Assembly (NCBI RefSeq): GCF_009664855.1
Contig: NZ_CP045928.1
Coordinates: 856,673 to 920,672, forward strand
DNA from: Flavobacterium sp. SLB02
GTDB taxonomy: Bacteria > Bacteroidota > Bacteroidia > Flavobacteriales > Flavobacteriaceae
Length of the DNA: 64,000 nucleotides
Direction of reading: 5' to 3'
In this document: in pieces, positions 8,701 to 17,255 of the stretch
Position numbering within the stretch: position 1 is the stretch's first letter
How the letters are laid out: each line of letters begins with the position of its first letter
Notes under the pieces: model-generated
What the model was told of the DNA's origin: nothing
The model's input: the letters and a program-made list of their open reading frames with translations, nothing else
Database searches by the model: none
Position numbers and translations under genes: made by a program

Positions 8701-9264
8701 TTTAAATAGTTCGTTTTCCTTGGCTAATTCAATATTTTTTTCGGCAGCTTCTTCTAATTTAGATTTGAATTTTTTTAAATCAACCTCATATTTATCTTGT
8801 ACTTTTTTAAGGTCTTTTTTTGAAAGTGCTTCCTGTCCTTCTATAGGAATTAGCGTCCAATCAAATGTTGGGATAATACCTAAATTGTTTTTTGTATAAG
8901 ACTTTGCAAACCATCTAGAAAAGTAAAACAAATGCTCAATTACTTTTTCAGCATCTGTTTTAGTAACTGGTTTGTTGTGAATGGCTAAATTTCCTGCTTT
9001 ACGAATTAAATCAATTTCATTGTATAATTTGTGCGGAAATTGCTCTTGAAATTCTCTTTGTTTCATTAAAGAGTTTAGAGTTGTGTCGTGAGGGAGCGCT
9101 AGTTCCTCATCGTTTGTAAACATCCAATTTATAGCTAGCTCTAATGCCATTCGTGCATAAGTTAATGAAGTTCGTGGATCTGTAAATACCCATTGTTCTG
9201 CTTTTACACTTCGTTCGTGAAATGCAGTCCATTCTTCTGCTAGAAATTGAAAGTTTGTATCCAT
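5776..9264 (-). CDS. hsdR: Type I restriction enzyme, R subunit
   Basis: 1162 residues. An N-terminal DUF4145-like helical domain (about 10-125) and a coiled coil (about 145-205) precede the HsdR nuclease fold with Asp262, Glu277 and Lys279 (ALVEAKK). Then comes the superfamily-2 motor: Walker A ATGTGKT at 401-407, DEAH at 500-503 and a motif VI GRGSRLRP near 755. The C-terminal third resembles the EcoEI-type R C-terminal domain. All catalytic motifs are present, so cleavage and translocation should be active. It is the last gene of the operon, 12 bases after the GIY-YIG gene, and far from HsdM and HsdS, from which it is separated by four accessory genes. About 110 bases separate it from the CBASS start. 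Confidence 0.95.
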   Translation of the reverse strand: MDTNFQFLAEEWTAFHERSVKAEQWVFTDPRTSLTYARMALELAINWMFTNDEELALPHDTTLNSLMKQREFQEQFPHKLYNEIDLIRKAGNLAIHNKPVTKTDAEKVIEHLFYFSRWFAKSYTKNNLGIIPTFDWTLIPIEGQEALSKKDLKKVQDKYEVDLKKFKSKLEEAAEKNIELAKENELFKKQLEALQSQIEVNKKEANTADTINHPRNEYETRKYFIDVSLREAGWDLSVSKDKEFKVHYMPASTNVSEIGYIDYVLWDDDGLPLALVEAKKTMENASKGENQAQLYAESLEEMYGRRPVMYYTNGFETYLWDDQFYKKSRLVHGFYTKRELQTIMFRRTNREDIRTNPIDKTITDRAYQLRAIKSAAEHFAGNNKTNGQLIGTHRAALLVLATGTGKTRISIALSKLLLEANWAKRILFLADRKSLVSQAKNNFVKLMPEHSCVNLLKEKDNIEARIAFSTYPTMMGLIDGSKEKDKRFYGVGHFDLIIIDEAHRSIYKKYQAIFDYFDALFLGLTATPKNSIDKNTYSIFGLADKTPTDAYTFEEAVANKHLVPYHSIDVPTKFLRGGIHYDELTEEEKEEFEDEILDGEKATGQEIIPSSELNDWLFNKDTALKTLQYLLEKGIKKRGGDEIGKTIIFARNKKHAQFLKDMFLELDPELFGNDYVKVITHGEPKAEEFIQRFCDEEKERLPQIAISVDMMDTGIDVPSCVNLMFYKPVKSYAKFWQMIGRGSRLRPNLFGEDQDKENFLIFDLYSNFEFFKENPNGIETGSQKSLTEIVFGLKLQLALYLKENSFKEDKKLQDYSVQLLNELHNSIIELNKDRFDVKMKIETVIDFSNREVWNHLDKRDCKTILDILAPLVRPTKDDSDLARFYDKIIYTLMLKRIETPNTQEFLAKLNIPITKVAIISKKLLKKTTIPEIKHNEELVKLPLNEDFWKNNGLNHLEKIRTGIRELIKYIDPVDQKYVTTNFEDSILENEIVITAFGEENVEQYGNPFHNNIHRLEEIIRQNKNNITISRIQNGELITEEELKSLETLLFSNKIKKEQVEKEIGNSLNLVDFIVSLIGLSSDKVDNAFAEFINKYQLSSVQIQFLNTIKLFLTNNGKIDLEKLYDSPFKNYHSLGIDGIFNEEQADNIFTIVKEFNNNLKGN

Positions 9265-9276
9265 AAAGCTAATATA

Positions 9277-9846
9277 CTAATGTGTTCTGAAACTATTCCA
9301 TTTTGTTTTGAATTTTCCTGCTAAAAGGACTTCTAAAAAGTATAGATCATAATCGTTTTGTATGGCAACTAAAACTACTTTATAATTTTGAATAAACGAT
9401 TTGGCTGGTAACATATCTTCATCAGTTATTGTGGCTCTGTCTGTTTTTTTACCTTCAATTTTCCATCGATGTCTTGTTTTTAAATAGGCAAGGGTACATT
9501 CATTGTGTTTTTTGCCCCAAGCATGTTGTCTTAATCTTCTATAGACACTACGACTGATACCAACATACACAGGAATAACACTACCGTCTATTTCTTCGCC
9601 GAAAATGTATAATCCTTTGAATTCACTTGATTCATTTGCTTTATAACCTAATTCATCAAACAATTTTTTATTCCTTGTTACTTTACCATTTATGAAATTA
9701 TATAAGTCACCCACTTTTTTACAGCTTGAACTAGTTAATTGCGTCAATATTTGTTTAGCTACCTCATCTCCATAAATGAGTAAATCAGCTATATTTTCTG
9801 GATAAGATTCATTTTTACTTATCATTATCTTAGTAGCAATAGGCAT
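9277..9846 (-). CDS. GIY-YIG nuclease-domain protein
   Basis: 189 residues. The GIY-YIG core is visible: GLYIF at 78-82, VYVGIS at 93-98, then RRLRQH at 103-108, a later Glu172 (in LEVLLAG) in the position of the catalytic metal-binding Glu, and Trp183-Asn184. The N-terminal 70 residues are not recognised. It overlaps the MBL gene by 22 bases and HsdR follows after 12 bases, so it belongs to the operon. The role is presumably DNA cutting in defence, together with the MBL and DUF262 proteins, but its target is unknown. Confidence 0.85.
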   Translation of the reverse strand: MPIATKIMISKNESYPENIADLLIYGDEVAKQILTQLTSSSCKKVGDLYNFINGKVTRNKKLFDELGYKANESSEFKGLYIFGEEIDGSVIPVYVGISRSVYRRLRQHAWGKKHNECTLAYLKTRHRWKIEGKKTDRATITDEDMLPAKSFIQNYKVVLVAIQNDYDLYFLEVLLAGKFKTKWNSFRTH

Positions 9847-11051
9847 TTATAATTTAAAATGTCTGTTTGGGTATTTGCAAATATTCTACCTCTCAATTTG
9901 TTGTTTTCTATCACATCTACTATATTTTGGTGAGGATGTTTATGTGTATTTCCTAAGCCAAAATTAATTACCCACCAATTTACATTTTTATAGGTACTAA
10001 TTACATTTGGTTCTAGATAATGATTCGCTCCATGGTGGGGTACTTGAAAAATACCAATATTTCTAATATATTGAATGTCTATCCATTTTGACTGTATTTG
10101 ATTTAAGCAATCTTGATTGAATCTTATATCACCAGTCAATAAAGTTCCAATTGGTTTTCTTAAAGACCAATATGGAAATGCGCTAAAATGCATTCTATGG
10201 TTTCTAAATGGTCTGGATAAACCTCCATGATAAATGACTAAACTAGTATCATTGATTAATTGACCATAACCAAAATTTTGAGAGTAAATGGTATTAAAAT
10301 TGGATTCAAAAGTAGTAGGATGAGATTTTATATAAGTTGCAATGTTGTCAAAATTAACACTAGGAGTACCCAAAATTCTACCTAAATCAGAATGGAAATT
10401 ATTTAATGTTGCTAAATCTCTATGCTTATTGAAAAACTTGAACTCCCAAAAAGCAACGATTGAAAATCTGCCTAAATCGTAATAATGAGAAACTTTCGGG
10501 TTTTGTTCTTTAATATTGTTGTTTGGGACTAATTGATTTGAAATTTCAAAATCAAAATCATCTGACAAAAAACTATCGAAATCAGGATCTTTTAGATCTG
10601 GTTCATTGTTATCGTTTGAATCCTTTTCATCTGTTGGATGAATAAAGATTACTTGCTCAACCTTTCTTTCCAATAAGAAGTTTATAGGGTCTTGAATGAA
10701 TGAGAGAGTATCTCCACCTCTAACAGATAGATTGACATCTGTGTAAGCAAGTATCAACTCATCAAGATTTAAATAGGGAAGGACTGCTAATTTTGCTCCG
10801 CCAGTTTGATTTAACAAATCACTTATTTTATTGATATGATCGTCATGCAAATGTGATATAAATAGAATATCAATTTTTTTATTTGAAGTTTCACTAACGA
10901 AATTAATTATTTCTTGGTCAATATATTGTCTTGAAGAATGTGTACCGCAATCATAAACGAAAGAAAATTGATTTCCGTTTTGGTGTTTAAATATACCTGT
11001 GTAAAAAGCGCCTTGGCCTACAGCTCTAAATTTGAAATCAATGTTTATCAT
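9825..11051 (-). CDS. Metallo-beta-lactamase-fold hydrolase (ComEC-like)
   Basis: 408 residues with VYDCG near 32-36, the metal-binding HLHDDH at 67-72, TGD at 306-308 and VPHHG around 337-341, with further histidines at 370-375. This is the set found in soluble proteins that resemble the ComEC/Rec2 MBL domain, which are often nuclease-like. There is no signal peptide or membrane segment. A long acidic insertion (about 140-170) is unusual. Start and stop overlap the DUF262 and GIY-YIG genes, so the three are one translational unit inserted between HsdS and HsdR. Substrate unknown. Confidence 0.85.
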   Translation of the reverse strand: MINIDFKFRAVGQGAFYTGIFKHQNGNQFSFVYDCGTHSSRQYIDQEIINFVSETSNKKIDILFISHLHDDHINKISDLLNQTGGAKLAVLPYLNLDELILAYTDVNLSVRGGDTLSFIQDPINFLLERKVEQVIFIHPTDEKDSNDNNEPDLKDPDFDSFLSDDFDFEISNQLVPNNNIKEQNPKVSHYYDLGRFSIVAFWEFKFFNKHRDLATLNNFHSDLGRILGTPSVNFDNIATYIKSHPTTFESNFNTIYSQNFGYGQLINDTSLVIYHGGLSRPFRNHRMHFSAFPYWSLRKPIGTLLTGDIRFNQDCLNQIQSKWIDIQYIRNIGIFQVPHHGANHYLEPNVISTYKNVNWWVINFGLGNTHKHPHQNIVDVIENNKLRGRIFANTQTDILNYKCLLLLR

Positions 11052-13105
11052 TCTTTAATTTTTTCACTAGTATTTATTAATTCAGCTATTTTAAAATCTT
11101 TCCAAAATTTTTCATAGATATTTATCATTCGAGAAGTTATAGCTCGAAAATGATTTTGTACTTCATCATCCCAAATTCTTTTCTCTAAATTCTGCCAATA
11201 CTGCCAATCCTCCTTTATAAATGAATAATCTCTTATTTCTGCAAGTGAAAGCCGTTCTCTAGGAGAAGCTGAATTGCTTTCACTTCTATTCTGTTCTAGC
11301 GACATCGCACGGAAATTTCCATTGGTATTATTCCAATCTCTAATACTTCTATTACAGTACTCTTTACGGTAAACCCATTCACTTGGATATATATGATCCC
11401 AATCCCAAGGAACATTGGTGTCATCCATATCATCCATTTGATTATAGTCACCAAAAGCGGCATTGATGTATTCTCTTTGTGCCAACAAAATTAGCTGTCT
11501 GTTGTGTTGAATTCTGCCTATGAATTTATAGAAATATTCATTCGCAGTTGGAAAATCATAATTTTGCCCTTTTACCTCATTGAAGTACTTCATTATTTCT
11601 GTACCAATGCCATCTTCCAAAAGGCCCCATCTATCTTTATCTTCACTGATGAACCTATTTTCTACTTTGGGGTGTAAATAATACACTCTTAGTAAATCAG
11701 GTTTAATCAAAAAGTGGATGCCGAATTTATCATCCCACCAGATTAATTCATTGAGTGGTTCTTCCCAGAAGTTTTTATTGTTAATTTTTTCATTCCACAA
11801 GCGTGGAATATCAGCAAAATCAAACCAAGCAAATGAGAATAATTTACCCGCCATTTTAAGTTTAATCTGGTCGGTTAATTCAATTTTATTAATGTGTAAC
11901 CAATACACAAAGAATAAAAATAAATCTTGATTTCTCTTGATAAACTGTTTAATAATGACGGGTGGAACTTTGCCATCAAACAAGAAATTATCTTCGCAGG
12001 ATAGAATGGAAATTGCTTGTGCAAACAATGATTTTAATTCTTGTTTTTGAATTTGATTTTTTAAACCTTCTTTAAAATCATCGTTTTTTATCCTACGTTG
12101 AAAATCTCGGACATTTATTTTCTTTATGAATTTATTACCTTCTAATTCAGAAGCTGCTAAACGAGAAGCTAATGAAAGTACCTGTGTAGGTGCAATAAAG
12201 TCTAAGCCAATGTTTTCCATTAAGTTCTTGGCTTCTGGGAAAATTGCTTTGTAAATTGAATAAATTAAATCATCACCATTTAAGGTTGTTCCTGATGAAT
12301 TTATTCTAACAAATAGAGTAGGGTTTTCCGTTTCGTTTTCTTCCTGTAGAACCCGATCATCAATAATATTTGATTTGATTTTTAATTCGGAAAGTTGCTT
12401 TAGATTCTCAAAAATACCATCCAGTTCCGCTTTTAATTCTGTTTTAAGTAAAGAAACAAATTCATTTTTGTCCGCAAAACCACCTCTTAAGGTAGAAAAG
12501 TAATCTGGTAAATTTTCTTCTACTTTTGCTATTATGTCATCACTATTTCTTGATTCAATTATAAAAGCTAACGGTATTGGATATGAAGAATCAAACGGAA
12601 ATGTCGTTGTATTTTTAAATGAGGTATAGCCACCTTTATTGTTGGGGTGTTGTTGGAATAAATCTAAGGCTTTGCGTCTTTCTGATACGGTTAACTTTGT
12701 GTCATTATTTTTTGCCTGATACCCCCAAGGATGTGAGCGTGTTGTTAATCGGAATAAATATTTACTTGTATCCGGTTTTACCTCTGGTTTGATATCCAGC
12801 CAAACGACAGGTAATTCTCCTTTTATCGCCCATGCTTTAGTAGCATCATTTGCATTGTAAGGATTAAAATGTCCTAAAAATATAGATGTTGCTCTTTGCT
12901 GGCCATCCATTAAATGCAATTTATTGCTTATTTTTGAAAACAAAAATGAACCTATGGGATATCCTCTTAAAATGGAATCCCATAAGTCCTCAATTTGTTT
13001 TGGTTTCCATACGAAGCCCCGTTGAATTGAAGGTAATTCTACTATGGACTTATCTGGGTCTAATTGCCAATTAGCTATTTCTTTTAATGTATATGTATCT
13101 TTCAA
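11048..13105 (-). CDS. DUF262-DUF1524 (GmrSD-like) HNH nuclease
   Basis: 685 residues. The N-terminal DUF262 part has QRGFVW at 28-33 and MDGQQR at 66-71, the ParB-like nucleotide-handling motif of this family. The C-terminal DUF1524/HNH part has DWDHIYP at 568-574, NGN at 595-597 and EQNRSESN at 604-611. This is the fused form of GmrS/GmrD, a modification-dependent (type IV) restriction enzyme family, with active motifs present. In this operon it may cut modified phage DNA that escapes the type I enzyme, or work together with the MBL and GIY-YIG proteins. It overlaps the MBL start by four bases and lies 40 bases after the 79-aa gene. Confidence 0.88.
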   Translation of the reverse strand: MKDTYTLKEIANWQLDPDKSIVELPSIQRGFVWKPKQIEDLWDSILRGYPIGSFLFSKISNKLHLMDGQQRATSIFLGHFNPYNANDATKAWAIKGELPVVWLDIKPEVKPDTSKYLFRLTTRSHPWGYQAKNNDTKLTVSERRKALDLFQQHPNNKGGYTSFKNTTTFPFDSSYPIPLAFIIESRNSDDIIAKVEENLPDYFSTLRGGFADKNEFVSLLKTELKAELDGIFENLKQLSELKIKSNIIDDRVLQEENETENPTLFVRINSSGTTLNGDDLIYSIYKAIFPEAKNLMENIGLDFIAPTQVLSLASRLAASELEGNKFIKKINVRDFQRRIKNDDFKEGLKNQIQKQELKSLFAQAISILSCEDNFLFDGKVPPVIIKQFIKRNQDLFLFFVYWLHINKIELTDQIKLKMAGKLFSFAWFDFADIPRLWNEKINNKNFWEEPLNELIWWDDKFGIHFLIKPDLLRVYYLHPKVENRFISEDKDRWGLLEDGIGTEIMKYFNEVKGQNYDFPTANEYFYKFIGRIQHNRQLILLAQREYINAAFGDYNQMDDMDDTNVPWDWDHIYPSEWVYRKEYCNRSIRDWNNTNGNFRAMSLEQNRSESNSASPRERLSLAEIRDYSFIKEDWQYWQNLEKRIWDDEVQNHFRAITSRMINIYEKFWKDFKIAELINTSEKIKE

Positions 13106-13145
13106 TATTTTTTAATTTAAAAATTAAAATCTAGAGATGCTTCTA

Positions 13146-13385
13146 TTAAATTTCAATTATCTCAACTATGTCTTCAGAAAAATATGGTTGCATTACTGTT
13201 AAGGGACCTGAAAACAAACCAATTCTACTTCCTATAATTCTTCCGCCTATTATTATTTCGGGGAGAACGTTACCATTTGAAAGTGTACCTATTATTGTAC
13301 TACCATCAATCAAGGTTAATTGAACTTCAGTTCCTTCGCTTAAATTTTGCAAAATAAATTGATCTTGCATTTCTTCATGTGTCAT
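13146..13385 (-). CDS. 79-aa small protein, possible Sm-like barrel
   Basis: A small, beta-rich, acidic protein. Residues 16-36 (EGTEVQLTLIDGSTIIGTLS) resemble the first Sm motif pattern of a strand, DG and a following GxL, and the rest alternates hydrophobic and glycine residues like a small SH3-type barrel. This is fold-level inference, not a family hit. It lies between hsdS (19 bases) and the DUF262 gene (40 bases), in the same operon. It could be an adaptor, an antirestriction-type control protein or an RNA/DNA-binding subunit; no function is claimed. Confidence 0.6.
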   Translation of the reverse strand: MTHEEMQDQFILQNLSEGTEVQLTLIDGSTIIGTLSNGNVLPEIIIGGRIIGSRIGLFSGPLTVMQPYFSEDIVEIIEI

Positions 13386-13404
13386 ATTTAGTATTGTTAA
13401 TTAT

Positions 13405-14616
13405 TTACACTAATTCTCCTCTAAACGCCTTTTGCAGTAAGCAATTGAGCAAATCTTCACTTTCTTTCAATTCTTTTTTCGCTAATACTTTTTGCTTTTC
13501 AATTAAAGTAATTTTCTCAGCAAATTCATTTTGTAAAGTAAGAGGAGGAACTGGTAATACTAATTTTTTCATTGAACCTACATTAAAATGCTTTTGAATA
13601 CCCCCAACAGATTTACCAAGAATTAGTAATTTACCTCTTTCCGAATTTAAAAAATAAATAAAAAACTTGGAATTCATTATATTTATATCAGGTCGAATTA
13701 TAATTAAATCTATACAATTTACACCATTTAAGCTTTCAGGAATTATTGCAGCTGTTCCCGTATTACCTGTTCTTACAACTACAATATCTCCAGTTTTTAG
13801 AATTGATTTTTTTAAAACTGATAAATGAGCTTCTTTAGAAAGTTGTACAATATTTGTTAAATCAATATGATTTTTTTTAATATTTAAAGAACGTAATGCT
13901 AATATGCCATTGTCAACATAATATGAAGCAGGTTTTATTACAATTCCAACGCTAATTTTTTTACATAGGTTTTCACCGATTTCTGTATTCCAACCTTTTT
14001 CATTTCTAACTGGATCTCCAAACATTGTTAAAAATATAGATTGTTCTAGTAAATCATATTCTTTTATCAATTGCTCTGTTTTATTTCTTAAAGACGCTGC
14101 ATTATCTAAAATATTAGCAATTTTTTTTTGGATTTCTATTGGTGGAAGTGGGATTTTAAGTGATAAGATTTCATTCTTACCTATATTAATTTGCAACCCA
14201 CCGCCAGCAAACATTCTGTAGTAATTTTTATGTATTGGATGATTTAAAATATATCTCAGATAAGTTTTATCAGCTTTCAGATTATCTCTAATCACTAATT
14301 TACCAACACGTTGATTTAATAACCAATTTTTTCCATTTGTTTCTACAATAGTTGGAACACCTAAAATTTTTGGATCAGTAGCTAAATCTGTCATAGCAAT
14401 TACTAAATCACCATCACTAAGTAAATATTGTGAATATTTCTCTTTAAAATTATCAGGTAAAAAACGTTGGTTATACTCACTGTCAAATGATCCACCTGGT
14501 CTAATGTTACTCATCCTTAAACTTACAGTTTTTGAATACTCAACATAATCTTCCGATTTAAAAGCAAAACCATTTTTTAAATCACAGACTATTCTCAATT
14601 CTTTTAATTCAATCAT
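13405..14616 (-). CDS. hsdS: Type I restriction-modification specificity subunit
   Basis: 403 residues with two target recognition domains, each ending in the usual helical spacer: LPPIEIQKKIANILDN near 158 and LPVPPLTLQNEFAEKI near 358. The two-domain layout is that of a complete HsdS, so it should define a bipartite recognition sequence, which cannot be read from the protein. It begins three bases after HsdM, so the two are coupled. It is full length, with no sign of inversion repeats or a second hsdS copy for phase variation in this window. Confidence 0.93.
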   Translation of the reverse strand: MIELKELRIVCDLKNGFAFKSEDYVEYSKTVSLRMSNIRPGGSFDSEYNQRFLPDNFKEKYSQYLLSDGDLVIAMTDLATDPKILGVPTIVETNGKNWLLNQRVGKLVIRDNLKADKTYLRYILNHPIHKNYYRMFAGGGLQINIGKNEILSLKIPLPPIEIQKKIANILDNAASLRNKTEQLIKEYDLLEQSIFLTMFGDPVRNEKGWNTEIGENLCKKISVGIVIKPASYYVDNGILALRSLNIKKNHIDLTNIVQLSKEAHLSVLKKSILKTGDIVVVRTGNTGTAAIIPESLNGVNCIDLIIIRPDINIMNSKFFIYFLNSERGKLLILGKSVGGIQKHFNVGSMKKLVLPVPPLTLQNEFAEKITLIEKQKVLAKKELKESEDLLNCLLQKAFRGELV

Positions 14617-14619
14617 AAT

Positions 14620-16275
14620 TTAGTAAAAATTGAGTTTAGTAAATAATGTCTTTCTGTCTTTATCTAAATCAGAAATCCTATTCAATATTACTTTAGGTTC
14701 ATCATATTTCACTTCCTCGTATACAATTTCTTTATAACGGTTAATCGATAAGTCCCATTCGTTTTCTTTGATTTCTTTAAACGGTACTAAGAAACTTTGA
14801 GAGGTTCTATTGCTATAATCATGCATTAGCGTTTCATCCATAAAATGACTAAAACCTAAATTTTCTGGCACATCGCTAACTTGTAATAATTCACCGTTTT
14901 TACCGTGCATTTTTTTAAAATAATCACTTTTGTAATAGCAGTAGTGGTCGAGTATTTGTGGTAAATTGAATTTATCGTGTAATTTTTGCTTGGCTTCTAA
15001 ATCCATGTTTTCCAATGCATTTCCAAATGAAAAAGTTGTAAATAAATCTTCATCAACCAAAAGGTTTCTTTTGTCATCTAATGATTTTCCATCGGCTAAC
15101 ATGTCGTAAAACAAAACATTATCAGTTCCACCTGTTCCTGTTTTGGTAAAAATAATAATAGCTGTACTTACCCCTGCATAGGGTTTGAAAACACCACTAG
15201 GCATTGAGATTACGGCTTCTAGTTTGTTATTACCTATGATTTCTTCTCGGATACTTTTATATGCTTTTCCACTGCCAAATAATACACCATCTGGCACAAT
15301 AACTGCTGCACGTCCCCCTGTTTTTAATTGACGTAGCATTAAGGCTAAGAACAATAATTCTGTTTTAGTGGTATCGGTTACATTTTTTAATCCTGGTGCA
15401 ATACTTTCTTTATCGATTGTTCCTTTAAATGGGGGGTTTGCCAATATTAAAGTATAAGCATCAGCAACTTTATTGTCTTTGGAAACTGCATCAACGTCGA
15501 TAATATTTGGTTCTTCGATGCCGTGTAAATACAAGTTCATAGAAGAAATGCGTAGCATAGTAGCATCGAACTCTGTACCGTTAAACATCTTTTTGTTGAT
15601 GTGATCAGCATATTTGTCTAGTTTGGTCACCTCATTGTGTTTATCAATGTACTCTTTAGCCGCAACTAAAAACCCTGCCGTTCCTACTGAAGGATCACAA
15701 ATGGTATCTTCTAGTGTAGGTTGCATTAGTTCAACCATCAGTTTAATGATGTGTCTTGGTGTACGAAATTGCCCAGCTGTTCCACCACCTTCTAATTTTG
15801 AGAGTAAGTATTCGTATATATCTCCTTTGGTATCTTGATTAGACATGTCGATATTTTCTAACTTCTCAATTACTTGATCGAGTACAGAAGCTTTAGAAAT
15901 TCCGAATGTCGCCCCTTTCATGTGTACGCTAAACAAGCTTTTTTCTTTACCTAAGTTCCTAATAAATGGAAAAATACCACTGACTGTATTTGTAAAAATA
16001 TCATGTCTCGCAGAAACATCCATTTCTTTTAGATTTTTCCAACGGAAATTTTGTTGATTTACTTCGTCTTTTTCTCCTTTAAATGGAGCAAAAATAGGGG
16101 TGTATTTGAATCCGCGTAGGGCTTTACGCTCGTTGCGTATTTCAGTTTCGTCTAAGTCTTTTATAAAAATGAGGTAGGTTAGTTGTTCTACAATGGTCAT
16201 TGTAGTTGGAACTCCACCGCTATGGAATATATTCCAGATTTGGTCTATTTTTGATTTTAAATCTCCTGTAATCAT
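14620..16275 (-). CDS. hsdM: Type I restriction-modification N6-adenine methyltransferase
   Basis: 551 residues: helical N-terminal domain (about 1-135), then an N6-adenine methylase with motif I DPSVGTAG (194-201) and NPPF (280-283), and a C-terminal domain for HsdS contact. Both motifs are intact, so it should methylate adenine at the site set by HsdS. It lies 57 bases after the receiver-domain gene and three before hsdS. Confidence 0.95.
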   Translation of the reverse strand: MITGDLKSKIDQIWNIFHSGGVPTTMTIVEQLTYLIFIKDLDETEIRNERKALRGFKYTPIFAPFKGEKDEVNQQNFRWKNLKEMDVSARHDIFTNTVSGIFPFIRNLGKEKSLFSVHMKGATFGISKASVLDQVIEKLENIDMSNQDTKGDIYEYLLSKLEGGGTAGQFRTPRHIIKLMVELMQPTLEDTICDPSVGTAGFLVAAKEYIDKHNEVTKLDKYADHINKKMFNGTEFDATMLRISSMNLYLHGIEEPNIIDVDAVSKDNKVADAYTLILANPPFKGTIDKESIAPGLKNVTDTTKTELLFLALMLRQLKTGGRAAVIVPDGVLFGSGKAYKSIREEIIGNNKLEAVISMPSGVFKPYAGVSTAIIIFTKTGTGGTDNVLFYDMLADGKSLDDKRNLLVDEDLFTTFSFGNALENMDLEAKQKLHDKFNLPQILDHYCYYKSDYFKKMHGKNGELLQVSDVPENLGFSHFMDETLMHDYSNRTSQSFLVPFKEIKENEWDLSINRYKEIVYEEVKYDEPKVILNRISDLDKDRKTLFTKLNFY

Positions 16276-16331
16276 TGGGTATTGTTGATTGTAAAATTAA
16301 TGGGATATTATTTAGTAGTATTCCTTTGAGT

Positions 16332-17255
16332 TTAAATATAATTGGGATAATTTGTCTTAACAAAGCCCGGAAACCATTCTAATATTTCCATCAGTAAAAA
16401 AGTATTTGAGAGAAAGGGAAGTTTCAATATTGCTTCTTCTGATAAATGAGAATATTCACTGGTAGATTCTTTTAGTTTTCTGAATGCAGATTTAATACTT
16501 TGAGGAACAGCTTTATTTAGCTTATGCCCATTAACATCCCTGTCTTCCATGAAACGTGTGCACCATTCAAGATTGGGTTTATTATTTCTTGTATTATCAA
16601 AAAAGCTATTGTGCAAACAAGGTATGGGAGCGTTTAAAGTTTTATATATTGCTTCTAATAGGTCACGTTGTACATTTAAGTTTTTCTTTGCGTAGTCTTC
16701 ATTTTCTAAAGCAGTGATAATCTCTATTAAGATTGGCTCATAAGATTTGTCAATTATATTTAAATCAAAAGGTGAAAAAGCTTCAGGATTCGTCACTTTT
16801 ATTTTTCGTATTGGATTAAGATCGGATGCCGTTTTTATTTCGTTCATCAGTTCAATAAAGTCTTCATCCCTGTTTTTGTCAAAAACCTTTCCATTTGCAA
16901 AAGTTTTATCTTTAAGGACTTCAAGTAAATCATTTTTATCTTTCACGAAAGAAGGCTGCCCCGAATAGATAAACCAAGGTAAAATTATACTTTTCGCCTT
17001 TAGTTCGTTTAATACTTTTGCAACTTCACCAAATGCTGTTTGGTCTATATCAGTTCCTTTTTGCCCTTTTTCTTTAAAAAACAGACCGTCCAAAATAATA
17101 GCGTCATAATCTTTGTAATTATGTCTTAATTCAGGAATACCTTCTTTCGAATTGGAATAACCAATTAGCTTTATATTTTCTATAATAGCTTTCTCTTTAT
17201 CGATTTCAAATTCTTCATGTTGGTCATCGAACCATAACACTTTGTATATTCTCAT
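16332..17255 (-). CDS. Receiver-domain protein with unknown C-terminal domain
   Basis: 307 residues. Residues 1-130 match a response-regulator receiver: KVLWFDDQ with the acidic pair Asp10-Asp11, phosphoacceptor candidate Asp56 (AIILDG), Ser98 in IYSGQPS and Lys123 before VFDK. Long insertions make it divergent. The remaining 175 residues are helical and not recognised; there is no DNA-binding domain that I can identify. Its start overlaps the stop of the methylase-kinase fusion by four bases, so kinase and receiver are translationally coupled, as in a two-component pair. It may transmit a signal from the kinase to the restriction proteins and not to DNA. Confidence 0.75.
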   Translation of the reverse strand: MRIYKVLWFDDQHEEFEIDKEKAIIENIKLIGYSNSKEGIPELRHNYKDYDAIILDGLFFKEKGQKGTDIDQTAFGEVAKVLNELKAKSIILPWFIYSGQPSFVKDKNDLLEVLKDKTFANGKVFDKNRDEDFIELMNEIKTASDLNPIRKIKVTNPEAFSPFDLNIIDKSYEPILIEIITALENEDYAKKNLNVQRDLLEAIYKTLNAPIPCLHNSFFDNTRNNKPNLEWCTRFMEDRDVNGHKLNKAVPQSIKSAFRKLKESTSEYSHLSEEAILKLPFLSNTFLLMEILEWFPGFVKTNYPNYI

